Assembly (NCBI RefSeq): GCF_002994745.2
Contig: NC_037092.1
Location: 78,829,824-78,893,823, forward strand
DNA from: Rosa chinensis
Lineage: Eukaryota > Streptophyta > Magnoliopsida > Rosales > Rosaceae
Reading direction: 5' to 3'
Length of the DNA stretch: 64,000 bases
The notes beneath the pieces were generated by a model, which was not told the origin of the DNA, made no database searches, and saw only the letters and a list, made by a program, of their open reading frames with translations. Of this stretch, positions 33,180 to 45,836 are shown in pieces. How positions within the stretch are numbered: the stretch's first letter is position 1; the number at the start of each line of letters is the position of its first letter. The position numbers were made by a program, and so were the translations under genes.

Positions 33180-34905
33180 CTTGTCAAGGCACCCTTGAGA
33201 AACTCTCGTTTCACTTCAAAATGGTAGCAAGTATGCTCTACTTCCGTGTATGCATTTGAACACCCTCCATGCTTGGACAAGTAACTGTCATACTAGCACA
33301 AAATGAGTCAGAACAAGTGATAACCATAACATAGCAGTGTAGCAGATAATTTTCCATATTAACTTGCATGCAAGCTTTGAAAGTTTTATCAAGTAAACGC
33401 TATTCATTCAAAAATTATTTACCATTAACCAAGATACAAACTATTAGTATCCAATCCAGTAAGGTATAAGTCAAACAGCTAAGATGATTCCTAAGTCACA
33501 GTACCATACCAGTGCCACCCTAAACATCATTAAATCTTTTCAGGGCATAACAAACTGAATGAAACAGCAGTTATTTCATAATCAAGTGAGAATAACAAAA
33601 AAAAAACCCATCTTTTAATCTCCTAAACACTAATAGTTAGTTAAAGAAATCACAACATTTACTTAGTTGTTAAATGCAGCCTGACATATAGGCAAGCAGG
33701 TTTGCAGCAAAGTCGTCCCCTACTTGTATGGATAGAAAGGCAAGTTGGTGATTTAGGTAAATGACAAGTAGATAAAATTCTTGATTTTCCATGTAGTAAT
33801 CTCTATTAGAAAGAAAAATGATGTTGCTGAATCACTGCCATGAGCTCTCAGTAAATCTCAATTTATGATAAAGAAGACAAAGGAGCATGTGCACTCCCAA
33901 AGATTTGCAAATCAAAACCAAGTTAACTGGCAAGAAGAAAATACTTGATTGCCAAACATACCTCATTTTCATCTGGAAATTCTGTACTCCCCATAAAGAG
34001 CATGTGTTCTGCACGCAAAACATACAATGTATAAGTTAAGTCGACACATCAAAAATCTAACCACGCTTTGGTTAAGCATATGCGCACATGTACCACGGAC
34101 CTAAAAAGTGTGCAAGCCCCGGTGCCTCAGGAGGGTCAGAGAAGCTGCCTATTCCTACACACATTGCCGCTGCTGCCTGCAAAGACAAGCAATCAAGTTC
34201 ACTTATCCAATCAAACAAAATGCTAGTAACTAGACTTTGTAATCACCATTCCACCGTACCATTCTCAGTAATTATACTTGAACATAAGACAACCAAACAC
34301 AGAGCAAAAGCTCCATCCAAATTAGCTCAAGAAACTTAAACATTTGTGTGAAAAAGAATGATGGTGCCATCTATAAGTACTACAAACCAAGCAGTGATAT
34401 TTAAGTTTATGTAATTGTGTTTCGGTCCCAAAGCCATAAAGTTCCAATCTTTTCCAACCTCTAGGCATTTTCATCAACCTAACACTGAAATTATCAATTT
34501 CCAACAACTGGGTTTTCTATAATAAACTCCAATACAAATTGGGCATTACAAATTTTGAACACAAATGACAATACCAACCTTCTTAGTCTGAGAATCCCCT
34601 CCCTTTTTCTTCTTCAGTCCATCTTCATCTTCTCCCTCATCATCTTCATCCATCTCTTCATCCTCTCCTTCACTATCTTCGTCTTCTTCATCGTCGTCTT
34701 TCTCATCCTCCTCCATTCCTTCTTCTTCTTCTTCTTCTTCCATCTCAGCTTCCTCAGAGCCCTTGGAGAGTTGGGAATCTCCAATCTCAGGATCGTGGAC
34801 TAGCAATGCAGTGAGGCCATTCTCGAGATTGATCAATCGGTACAGTCGTCTATCATTCGGAGACTTCAAAACGACGTCGTCCGATGAGAAAGTCCGGCGA
34901 GCCAT
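33180..34905 (-). pseudogene. Nardilysin-like pseudogene, young 5' block (exons 1-4)
   Basis: Exons 1-4 of the protease, nearly identical to the intact gene, introns included: 34905-34579 (start MARRTFSSDD, long acidic tract one codon longer), 34176-34101, 34008-33962 and 33292-33180. HFLEHMLFMG and YDSYLSKHGG are intact and all splice sites are kept. The matching stretch begins at about 32990, inside what is intron 4 of the intact gene (about 9645), and runs through the promoter. Just beyond, toward lower coordinates, lies the older block, which restarts at exon 2. The locus is thus a chimera with exons 2-3 present twice, and no exons 5-14 can follow. A transcript could still be made from the duplicated promoter. 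Confidence 0.9.
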
Positions 34906-35269
34906 GAGGATTGAAGAATGAAGAGTGCAATATCAATCTCGCGCCGCTGGGAAGGGTCTCTTCCAAAGTTTCAAACAGCTTTAAGCCTTTTACTACGAAA
35001 TAGGGGCTAATCAGGGTTGACGGAATTGACGAGGGCTTAAGAATTACGCTCCTTATTGTCATTGGGTTCACAACTAACCTAAGTGTGGACATGTAGGGCA
35101 ACGACCCTGGTCCGTTGGGTCTAGGGGAGTAAGGACGGAGTCTCTTTTCTGGGCTTGGTCTATCTTCTAGTTTGGTCCGGGTAGTGAAGTGGACGACCCA
35201 TTTACAACCCAAGAGGGCTTTAATTTGGGCACAATATTGATAAAAAGGGCACACAATTTTAGCGAGGAA
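34906..35269 (-). promoter_or_regulatory. Duplicated 5' flank of the protease pseudogene
   Basis: Matches 11570-11760 and then 12200-12300 of the first unit. The 440-bp piece with the MITE found there (about 11765-12205) is absent here. It probably retains promoter activity, but no TATA box stands out. Confidence 0.5.
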
Positions 35270-36124
35270 GTGTCTATTCAGACCTCTAAATTTGCTATTT
35301 GAACCTCTATACTTTTTTCAATATTAGTTGATTTTGTTAACTCATATGAAAATACTAATAAGAACACCGAAAGAAAAAACTCAGATCAACACATTCTTTT
35401 CCTACCTCCAATCCTCTATGACAGACCTAACCGGTTTGTCTACTATTTTCAAAGCATCTTCCTCCTTAGTCTGAGAGATGATACCTCCATAGAAATTTCC
35501 AATTTTCTAGTCTTTCCTACCAAAGTCTTGTTTATAAAATTCACAAAAACTATGACCTCAGTATGATGATATGGGAAGAAGTAGAGAGAAACAATGGGCA
35601 CATGCATGAGGAAGTTGAGTGAACAAGCCAATTATGGAGACAACAAACAAAACAGATCAAACGAAAATTAATTATAGTATATGATCGATTGTAAGTTTGT
35701 AACCCTTGATAGTTGATATCGATGTCTCTGGGAATTGCTTTTGGTATGCAATTTTTTCTTTTGATCAAGAAAGATAAGAATTCTAGTATGCATTGGCTCC
35801 CTTTTTCCTAGCAGCTATTCGTGCATCCGGATGCTCAGTAATACACAGCAATTAATCCATAACTCCCCATATTGGAAACCTGCATGCTCGAATGGATACT
35901 CCAGTTATATATATATATATATATATATATATACAAACAACCCATTATTGTAGGCTTTAATCTCCGGACGATTTTAAATTATGGGGTTTTGAATTGATAA
36001 TGATTTAATTGGTTAAGGGTATTTTCGTGAGATTAAGGAGGTCTGATTAGCGTTTCATATACTTAAACAAGCAAGTTGGAGGGTCTAATCAGTAGGAGAT
36101 GTCCAAATAGCAAAACCTCCCTTA
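35270..36124. mobile_element. Non-autonomous TIR element, MULE-like (about 855 bp)
   Basis: Inserted into spacer that is uninterrupted in the first unit at about 12308 (TTTTAGCAATGAAGG). Flanks TAGCGAGGA and TAGCAAAGA suggest a worn 9-bp target duplication. The ends share inverted words such as GCTATTTG(A/G)AC(C/A)TC and its complement. It contains an (AT)n run at about 35907-35933. No coding sequence. Confidence 0.5.
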
Positions 36125-36921
36125 TAGCAAAGAAGGTTTTGTAGATAAAATCCTTCCCTTTTTTTTTTTCCCGAAGAAATTCCATTGACACTCACAAGAA
36201 AACAAGACACACTTTTGGGGACAAAGACTTCGTTTGTATAATTTTTCAATTTCTTTTACCAATGAAATTTCGTTAGTTCTCATAAAAAAAAAAAAAAACA
36301 AAAGATAGACACCTTTAGCAACAAAGTTCTGTCGATACAAACTTCCATATTGTTAGCCGATGAAATGTCTTTGGTCTTTATAGAAAAGAAAAATGGGACA
36401 CAATGATTGGGTGTCATGGATATTTTTATATAATTGGAGTCTTCTCCAAAGAAGCGTAGGTTGAGCTAGTTTGGGGCTTGCATTGGTTCATGTCTTGTAG
36501 GCTGAGAAGAAAAGGGGGCGCCTTAGGGGAAGCAAGAACAAGGCCTCTCAAAAAAGACTACTGTTGGTTTGGATTCTAATCGAGGAAAGATTAAGTCTCT
36601 TCTCTAAAAAAAATGTAAGGGTACTAAGAAGAAAGTTGATGTGGGTGAGTCTTCTTAGAAGTGTTAGATGTTCAGGTACTGCAATTGGGTGTTCGGCATA
36701 GGTGAATAGTAAAATATATATCTCCCTTTGAAGGTGAGACACTTTTTGTTTTGTAATAGGCACTGGAGCATTTATTTCTTATGGACTAGTTTTGTACCAG
36801 TGTAGGCCTAGATTAGCTTATTTTGATGTATACACTATTATGATTTGTTAAATAAAAGTTTTACCCATAAAAATTAATAATAATAATGTAACGAGGCATA
36901 ATGTGAATTAGGGCTTAATTT
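36125..36921. other. Duplicated spacer with LINE ORF1 remnant
   Basis: Corresponds to 12310-12520 and 13280-13840 of the first unit. The AT-hook-like LINE remnant (AGGGGAAGCAAGAACAAGGC) lies at about 36520. Both solo LTRs of the first unit are missing. No functional gene. Confidence 0.65.
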
Positions 36922-37913
36922 GAGAAATTTTAAATACACACCCTAAAACTACTTAATACACATTCCTATTATTTTATATTTCAAATCAGATTTTATAGGT
37001 AGGTTAAATGACCAAAATAGACATCTATGTATTAAAAGAAAAATAATAATAATAATCATATGTTCTTTATATTATTCTATAATTATAAACACAATGAATT
37101 TCTATACATGACATCCTCATTTATTTTTTTGTAAATGCATGGCATTCTCATTTAAAACAAGAATAAAGTTAGAAACCATCTAACTTAAATTTTTCTTAAA
37201 TGAATTGTAATTAAATGGGGTGACATACTATGTAATTTAGAATTTCGAAATCAATATGTTTTTAAAACATATCGCTTTACTCCCACTTTTTAGTTCTTTT
37301 TTTTTTTAATCTAAAAGTGATGATTAGACAATTTATTATTTAACATAAAATATCACAAGTATAAAACTTTGTAATTGTTAATGTGTTTGACCATCCAATG
37401 ACAACTACGTAGTTCCTCCATTGTGGAGAAACTACTGATACAGTTTTGGTTGAATGTTTGACTCAAAATTTTATACTTGATCAATAGGATGTGTAGTGGA
37501 TGAGAACTCAAATAATACAAAACCTATTTCTAAGCATCTATTTGAACTTTGAAGGGAACAATAATGAATCTTTATGGATTTCCCAATAACTAACACAAGT
37601 AATTAATATGGTCAATTATATATACTAATCAAATGTTAAATAATAGTGAATTTCATGGTTTTTAAGTTTAAGGACGAAGTGGTGTTAGCTCAGTGGTTAG
37701 AGCGCCCACTACCTATGTACGAAGTCATGAGTTCGAGTCACCATGGGGGCAGGAGTGAAACCCTTTGATCCTCTTTTTTAAAAAGTAGAAAAAAAAAAAA
37801 AGTTTAAGGATATATGTGTATTTAGTAAAATGTTAGAATGAGAAATTAAATGATAGGTGTATTGAGTAAGGAGTATGTATTAAGTAATTAGAGATGTGTA
37901 TTTAAAACTTCTC
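36922..37913. mobile_element. Non-autonomous TIR element (992 bp) interrupted by a SINE
   Basis: The ends GAGAAATTTTAAATACACA and, on the complement of the right end, GAGAAGTTTTAAATACACA are terminal inverted repeats. Flanks CTTAATTT and CATAATTT look like an 8-9-bp target duplication with one change. The first unit shows the empty site at about 14435 (GGGCATAATTTTGAG). No transposase. A SINE is nested at 37675-37799. Confidence 0.75.
37675..37799 (+). mobile_element. tRNA-derived SINE (125 bp)
   Basis: Starts with a tRNA-like head: an A box in TTAGCTCAGTGG and a B box in GAGTTCGAGTC, spaced as in a tRNA gene. A GGGGGCAGGAGTGAAACCC body and an A-rich tail follow. The perfect 11-bp direct repeat AAGTTTAAGGA flanks it (37664-37674 and 37800-37810). 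The acceptor stem does not close, so it is not a working tRNA gene. Confidence 0.88.
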
Positions 37914-38419
37914 CATAATTTTGAGTGATAACAAGGTTATATATGTTAGATTTCTACCCATTTAACCAATTTTCATCAATGTAATAATGGTGATATGTCA
38001 AGTTTCATCAGTGGCCTTTTCATTTATTAGACTTGGAGACAGAATCACCAATAACACAGCAAAATTTTATGCAAGGGCTACATGATATGGTGGAGTTGAG
38101 ATTATGACGATAATTAAGTACAATAAGAAACGTATTCTTCTCATTTTGTGTCAGAATTTCTACGAAAATTACACATACTGATCGATTCACTGGAAATAGA
38201 TTCTAAGAAAACCAATTACCCCAACCATGCATGATGATAGAGTAAAAAACCAAGCAGTGATTTTGAAATTGCTGTGATTTGATATCACATCATTCATGCA
38301 GACACAAATTCTTATTAATTATTTTCCTTACTTCAAGCATTTTAATCAATATATGCCGATTTATCAAATAAGCAAACTCAAATTAATGAGCAAATTTTCA
38401 ATACAAATCACAAGCCAAC
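37914..38419. other. Duplicated spacer containing old intron 1 of the orphan exon
   Basis: Matches 14440-14927 closely. No gene other than the orphan exon that follows. Confidence 0.65.
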
Positions 38420-38686
38420 CTTCTTTGAATCATCAAAAGCACCTCCATCTTCTTGTGCTTCTTCATCCTCCTCTTCTTGTTTGTGTTGTGGTACTCCTTC
38501 ATTGTAAATCTCAGGGTCGTGGATGAGCAATGCAGTGAGGCCATTGTCGAGCTTAATTAATCTGTAGGGTCGTTTATCATTCGGAGACTTTATTACAATA
38601 TCGTCCGAGGAGAAAGTGCAGCAAGTCATGATGAGACTGAGAGGTGTGGAACGAGGGAGAGACAATAAACTCGGCTTCGTAGCCAA
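38420..38686 (-). pseudogene. Orphan exon 1 of a diverged nardilysin-like gene, second copy
   Basis: Minus-strand exon with the same make-up as 14928-15173: SPNDKRPYRLIKLDNGLTAL, LIHDPEIYNEG and a short acidic tract, ending at SKK with a GT donor (exon edge 38420). The likely start aligned with the intact gene is 38629 (MTCCTF), and an upstream in-frame ATG lies at 38686. This copy keeps Gly in DNGLTAL, where the other has Arg. No following protease exons exist, so it is a relic. Both copies remain open across the exon. Confidence 0.85.
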
Positions 38687-38689
38687 GGA

Positions 38690-39137
38690 CCTCTCAGTTA
38701 TATGGCTCTCACAGAGTCTCGATATCTGTTACTGGTTTTACGGGTTTTCGGAGGAGAAGAAAACATTACATTACTTTTGTTTTTTTTTTTTTCTTGGGTG
38801 GAAGATGAATGATTTTACCAAAAATGGTCTTGATAGATGGACGGTTGGACCAACTGGGCTTTACGCAGGCAATGTGGACAGGTATTACTAGTCAAAGAAA
38901 AAAAAGAAGTTGCTGATTTCTATTTCCATAACCTTTGTTTTTTTTTTTTTTTTGGTATTCGCGGCCTTCTTTTGTATTCCCACACCTACTCACACCTACT
39001 CAGACCATCTCATGTCATTTATCTTATCATTCTTATGATTACTAGTGAAATTTGAATTCATAGGCCCATCACATTTGCATTAGAGGAGTGAAATTCACAT
39101 TCCCTATTTTACAATCCACCCTCCATGTTTCTTTTTT
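38690..39137. other. Duplicated spacer
   Basis: Matches 15180-15270 joined directly to 17146-17510, that is, the first unit without its Pack-MULE. This is the empty-site proof for Pack-MULE A. No gene; a poly-T run replaces the AT microsatellite. Confidence 0.75.
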
Positions 39138-42100
39138 GAGTTAATTACATATAAGTGCATATTTGAATGTTTTTTTAGCCATAAGGCCACCAACTAGTTT
39201 TTTCTCTCATAAGGTCACTATATTAAAAAGAGTTAATTACATATAAGTGCATATTTGAATGTTTTTTTAGCCATAAGGCCACCAACTAGTTTTTTCCCTC
39301 ATAAGGCCACTATATTAAAAAATGTGTTATATTTTAGATATTAAAAACCAAGATATTTACATAAATGCCACTAGAGTACAAAATCAACAATCATTCTCTC
39401 TCTCCTCTCCGGCGAGGTCTCCGGTCAACTCCAGCGGGTCTCTGGCCGACCTCCGGCCAACTTTCGGTGGGTCTCTAGCCAACTTCAGGCAAACTCCGGT
39501 GACCACAAACGCTACTGTCACTAACACCAAAAGCTACTGTGGCTAGCAACAAAAGCTACTCTGATGAGATTCCCGGCCACCTCCGGTGAGGTCACAAAAG
39601 CTACTATCAGTAGCAACAAAAGCTACTGTCACTAACACCAAAAGCTACTGTGGCTAGCAACAAAAGCTACTCTGGTGAGATTTTCAGCAACCTCCGGCAA
39701 GATAACAAAAGCTACTATCACCAATAACAAAAGCTACTCCTTACCAAAAAAACCTATGCTCCCCAAAACGAAAAGCTATTATCCCCACCAATAAAAAAAG
39801 CTACTCCCATCAACAACAAATGCTACTCTTACCAAACTCTTACTAACACCAAAAACTACTTTCACCAACAACAAAAGTTATTGTCACCAACACCAACGAG
39901 CTACTCTCACTAACATTAGAGAGCTACTCTCACTAACATTAGAGAGCTACTAACATAGGTACAGAAAGCTAAGATCACTATGATGGAAAACCACTATAAT
40001 AGTTACAGAGAGCTACTTATTTGAAAAAAAAAAAACTATTGACAGTAGCTTGAAAATATACTAACATAGACACATAAAGCTACTATCATGACATTGAAAT
40101 GCCACTAGAACAATTACACGGAGCTGCTAACTTGAAATAATGAAAATGAAAATAGAAGCTATTGACATCATGTTGAAAAGATACTAACATAGACATAGAA
40201 AGATTCTATCATTATGTTGAAAAGCCGCTATAACAGTTATAGAGAGTTACTAACTGTGTTCCATAGTTGTAAAAAATCACTACCATTGTTATGAAAAGCT
40301 ATTACTATAGTTGTATAAAGCTACTGTCAATGTTGTAATCTACTATCATTTTTCAATGTAAGAAACTTTGCCACTGCTGTACAAAGCTAATACCAATGCT
40401 ATCCAATATTGTAGAAAGTTATTGCCAATGTTGTAAAAAGCTATTTCAACTGTTGAAGTGCTACTGCCAGTTTTGCTTTGTACATGTTTTCTTGTTTTGG
40501 CGCCCCACAGCACTACACCAACCACACTTTATATGTCTTCTCTAGCCACCTTCAATTAGGCAAACAAAAACAAAAATCAAAGTCAAAATCAAAATATAGA
40601 AGGCTACTATCACAGTTATACAACTCAACTAGAATAGTTATAGAAAGCTAGTAGCATAGCTATTGATTCAACGAAAATATGATCAAGATTGATTTTTGTG
40701 ATCAAAATTGAAGATAGCATGCCAGCAAACATCTACTTTATCAACTTGACAAAAAAAAAAAAATAAACCACAGTCAAGACACAAAACTAATAACAAAATG
40801 TACAAAGCTACTGATCTGATTGTGGAAAAGTATTGCTAGAGTTTTAAAAAGCTATTGACAGAGATATAAAAGAAGCTACTAGCATAGCTTTCCAGAAGCA
40901 GAGAGCATGAATCCATTAAATTTGCTTTTATAGTGAATGTGTTTTCTCTAACTATATCAGTAGCTTTCTTTAACTAGGCCAATATGCTCTCTTTAATTGC
41001 AGAAGTAGCTTTTAATAATTAAGTTAGTAACTTTTCCTAACTAGGTGTATAACTTTCTATGTCAGATTTAAACATCAATTCTTCAGAACAAAAAAACCAA
41101 TTTATACACTATGTCTATAATGAAAACCCAACTGAGGGACTACAAGAATTCTATAGCAATTGAAAACAATTCTATAATAATGGATTTCCAGATCATTAAC
41201 AAATGTCATACCAAGGAGGAACAAAAGATGGTGGCTCGGCAGAATGAAACCAACACCAACCAAACCAAAACCCAATCATATCAGACATGTAAAGTTAACC
41301 AAACTCAACAAAATAATGCAAATCTAAAATATGATCTTCAAGACCAGCTTGAAATACCTCAACCACATAACCTAATCCACATCTACTTTAAGTTTAATTG
41401 TCCAAAATAAAATGAAACATTTCCATCAATAATTGCCATAATTGAAACTCCAAAGTTACTAACATCAATTTGAAAAATACTAACATAGCATGAAAAGCTA
41501 CAATTACTGTATTGAAAAGCCGCTATGACAGTCAAAGAAAGCTACTAAAATCAGGAAAGGAAAACAAACCTTGCAAAGAGCCATGAAGTCGGGATCCCCA
41601 TATCCGACAATTCATCTCAACGTCTTCCAGCTCCTAATATTCACAACCAAAATGACGCTGAATCAACATAACAAACTTCAAAAAACCTAGATTTAAAGAA
41701 AGGAGACCAATAGAACTTCACAATGAATTCCGAAATTCCAAAATTCCAAACTCAGATCAATAAACCACTCATTATTTTGAAGCTTTCCTAACTACACAAC
41801 TCAAATTTAACAATGCCATGAAACAAAGTTTCAACTATACGAGACAAGTAGGCAACCAACAATAATTATATAGAAGATAATAGATAGATTATCTGTATAC
41901 AAGAACAGACTAAATTTCAAGCTGTACAAGTATCAATCTGAGCTCATAAATTCTAGAATTTGATACAATTCGGCCGCCAATTCCAAAATAATAAATGCGT
42001 ATAGATCAAAAAACATAGAAACAATCCACAATTCAACTCATAATAGAGAGAATTCTGAATTCTGACCTGTAGTGGTGAATTTTGGCCGGCGACGTGTGCT

Positions 42101-42713
42101 GATTGAATGACAGTGAAGGTCCGGTCAGATCTGCTCTGAATCGGCGTTGAGATATGAGAAAATGTGGGAGAAGAAGGAGGAGGTGATGAAACGATGCCGT
42201 CTCATTTCGCTCTGATCCGCAACAAGGCTTCTCTCTTGGTCGAGATCGTCCGGCCGGCGCTGAGCTTCGCAATTTCAAGCTAAACAGAGTGCAAAGAGAT
42301 GGAATCAAACCTCAATGAGTGTGCCGTTCATGGACTACAGAGTGTAGAGAGAGAGAACGCTTAGATCGATTTGACAAGAGAGAGAGAGAGAGAGAGCTTC
42401 ATCTTCTTTTACTAGCTAGAGAGAGAAAGCTTCGTCTTCCTCTATGAGCTAGAGAGAGAGAGAGAGAGCTTCATCTCAGTTTGCTAGAGGTAGAGAGAGC
42501 TTCATCGTGGTAGAATGAGAGAGATCGAGATGAACTGAAATTGAAACAGAAAATTAAATGGTAGGGAAAGAAAGAGGGGTGAGGGTAAAATAGGAATAAC
42601 ATAAAAAAGAGCTGATGATTTTGGGGCCAAAAGTGGCCTTATTTGTACAAAAAAATTTAGGTGGCCTTATGACTAATATAAGTCTCAAAATGACACTTAT
42701 ATGTAATTTTCTA
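39138..42713. mobile_element. Pack-MULE B (3576 bp), sister of Pack-MULE A, 9-bp target duplication
   Basis: Same terminal sequence as the element at 15278-17136: left GAGTTAATTACATATAAGTG, complement of the right end TAGAAAATTACATATAAGTG. It is flanked by TTCTTTTTT at 39129-39137 and 42714-42722. The first unit shows the empty site at about 17505-17515. The left 92 bp are duplicated in tandem (39138-39229 and 39230 onward). A large AAAAGCTACT minisatellite occupies about 39510-40900. The right part (42050-42290) shares an ACGATGCCGTCTCATTTCGC block with the sister element, a captured piece of unknown origin. It lacks the succinyl-CoA ligase exon and any transposase. Confidence 0.85.
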
Positions 42714-42722
42714 TTCTTTTTT

Positions 42723-45700
42723 TAGTACTCTCAACATCACAGTTTTACAATAGGAGCTTCTATTTATACCTCCAAAATTGGTATTTAGACCTCTCTCTTT
42801 TTCTAAGTAATAGTTGATTTTGTCAACTCATGTTAAATTACCAATAAAGACATTAATAAGGAAAAACAAAAATCTTTTTTTTTTTTTAAACGACAAAAAT
42901 CTCTTTTTATCTCTACGAACAGTAATATTCTTCAACTTGGGGAAAACTTTGTCCTCCAATGTAAACCTTAAAATATATATCGCCGAACATTATTTAACGT
43001 TGTAGTCAAAATTTTCAGAATTTGACTTCCCTCGTAAAATGAAGGATAGACTTCCAAAAAAAAAAATTGCTTTATCCAAAAACCCGTAACTCCACCAAAG
43101 TCGTCCATCACCCATAATTCCTAGGATTCATGAGAAGTTATACCATGATCTAGGCCAAAAATAGCTACAAATTCATTCCACGCCATAAGATAGACGCAAA
43201 ACAAAACTCCACATATAGGTCTCATATACAAAATCTGGAAGCAACATATTACGAAATTCCTCATCACGACATCACCCATATCAAACGAAATGATCACTGG
43301 CCTAATATGATGCTCCTTTTGAAGATCATGATACGCTCAAAGTAAGCATATAATTTAACCCTATAAGATGTCATTGTTAGTATATAGTAAATAGGGATCG
43401 TTCTATTCCGGGGATTGAGGGTACACCTGTCATTGTAAGACAAATAAAGAATTAAAATAAAACAAAATATATTATTTACAAAAATAAAATAAAGTATATA
43501 CAAATTTACGAAATAAGGGAGGTTTTTAAGATTTGGTTTTCGAAAATTAAAAGGAATAAAACAAAGAAAATGTTTAAACACAAAAACATAAATACAAGAA
43601 TGAAATGAGAGAAACAAAGATTAAAACCAAAGTCATAATCAAATTCGATTCAACCCTAATTGTTCATCTAAGTCATGAGAAAGAAGTTGATCATGTGAAA
43701 TATTCAAAGCAAATAATTTCCCATATTTTACTTTCCAATGCTAATTAACCTAAGTGAAAGCACAAAAATTAATCCTGTCAAACATGTAATCAAGTTCTAG
43801 AAAGCTAGGCAATCATAGCATGTTAGACGCATGAAGAACACATAGAAAGGCTATCAACTCGAGTGTACAACTTAGTATGAAAAAGTCCATCTAATTGCAA
43901 TCCTTTTCAATTAAATTCGGTTTTTGTCCAAAACCTTTACTACTTTTGATTCAAGTTCACAAAACAATAAGTTGAATCATGTTCTTAAATCTAGCACCAA
44001 TCATACAAAAACCCTAAGTGTTTCGAACCACATAAGATTAACATACAAGAGATATCAATTAAGCAAATTTAATTAAACAAGCTCACAAAAGAAACTAAGA
44101 ATCACAATATAGGAATCGAAAATCTCATTCAATTATATAAATTTCAGAATTAACAACTTTGTTCAAACATCAATGTCAACTAGAAACAAACCAACGAAAA
44201 TCAAAACAAGGTTACAAAGTAGAGGTCGAATTACACCGTGGATGGATGATGGAGATGGAGATGGAGATGTAGACGTTTGGATCCTTGAAGCTTGAAAGCA
44301 AGTCTTCAGTGGTGGTTGATGGATGGATTGCTCACGGCTCCTTCTTCTCTTCTTTGGCCTTGCTTGAAATTCCTGGGATGCACTAGAGGATGGAGAGAGG
44401 AGGAGAGGCTAGACGTTTATGAGAGAGTAATTTTATGAAAATTCTAAAGTGTGGAGCTCCCAACGTCCAAGGAGGGAGGATATTTATAAGGGAAATCAAG
44501 GCTTCATGACACAGCTCCATCCAATCAGTTAATGCCACGTCAGCTTGTCATGTCACTCAACCAATCAAAAATTTCCACGTCAGCCTTGTTGTGTTGTCCA
44601 AAAACTCACCAAAATAATTCCCTAATATTAAGTTGCCGAAATTCCATGAATAAATTCTGATTTATTTTCGGCCACAATATCTGTATGGATGAACCTAGAC
44701 TTGATTTTAGCATCTCCTTGTTGTCTACACTTTTTATTTCCTTAAAAACTCTCTCTAATTCTCCTCCAACGCCATCTTCCATATATTCTCTTGATTTCCA
44801 CATTATTCTCTCTTGATTTTCACGGCAACCACACAATTATCTTTCAAGAATATCTCTTTTCCCTTAAAACTCTCTCCTAGAAAATCTCCAAGGCAATCCT
44901 TCCTTTTGTGGCGTCAATCTCCTTGATATTTTCTGATTTTCACATTATTTTCTCCATTCCTCCTTGGCATTTAACGGCAAAGCACAATTAAATCTCCAAG
45001 AATATCTCTCATGCATCACAAAACCCTAATTTGTTGGGCTTTCATCCATTTTGCCGAAATCCATAATACTCTAGAAGATTCTTGGGCCTCCTTGTGTCAT
45101 CTTCAAGCCTCATAGTTTCCTAGTGCCTCCAGGAATCTTCCTCCAACGTCAACTTTCTTTATTTTTCTGCTCATGCTTCCTTGTTTGCTCAGGAGTCTTG
45201 CTGTGACAAAGTTTCCTTTTCTGGACAAGGTTTCCTGGTTGAAACAGGATTTCCTGGTTGGACCAAGAAAACTTCATTTCTTTGTTTCAGCTTACTTAGG
45301 CAGTCCTTGAGCTCTCTCCAGCGTTCTCCAGCTTTTCTTTCCCTTTTGAGCTTATTTCAGCTTGTTTGCTCCAAGGACCTGAAAATAAAACTATTACAAA
45401 AAATGGAAACTTTCCAAAAATAGTAACTTTCCTAAACAAGAAAGATTTATTTAAGGAAATAACTAAATAAATATGAGGAAATTATATTTAAAACGTCACA
45501 TTAAAATGCTCCTATCAGATCATAAAAATTTTGGTATTCCTTCAGTTGCTCGCGCCAATTCCTCTGTTACTTGTATATGGAGGATGAACTTCCAAAAAAA
45601 AAAAATTGCTGCAATTCTAAACCTTCAAAAATTGGAGGTCTAACTATTGATTTTTGAAAGTATAAATAGAATCTTAAAAAAAAATAAAGGGGGCTTTTAT

Positions 45701-45836
45701 TGGACGATGGGCATTATAGTAAAATTAGAGAGGTGTCGATAGTAAATTGGTTATTTATAAAAGTAAGTTGGAGGTCTATTAAGTAAGGAGGTCCAAATGC
45801 CAAATTAAGAGGTATGAATAGAAGCTTACACTAAAA
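42723..45836. mobile_element. TIR element of about 3 kb, split by a solo LTR
   Basis: The left edge AGCTTCTATTTATACCTC (about 42754) and the complement of the right edge AGCTTCTATTCATACCTC (about 45809-45826) are inverted, and the match continues through ATTTGGACCTCC-like words. A non-autonomous transposon related to 35270-36124 is likely. Exact ends and target duplication could not be fixed. No coding sequence. Confidence 0.5.
43329..45517 (-). mobile_element. Large solo LTR (2189 bp)
   Basis: Starts TGATACGCTC and ends GCTCCTATCA, flanked by the 5-bp repeat GATCA at 43324-43328 and 45518-45522. The termini TGATA...TATCA form the short inverted repeat typical of LTRs. It contains a promoter-like TATTTATAAGGG near 44480. 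No gag-pol domains were found inside or beside it, so it is a solo LTR or a deletion derivative. The orientation is a guess. Confidence 0.72.

Noticed and set aside
37676..37760. tRNA gene
   Set aside because: A and B boxes are present, but the arms do not fold as a full tRNA, and an A-tail plus an 11-bp target duplication mark it as a SINE.
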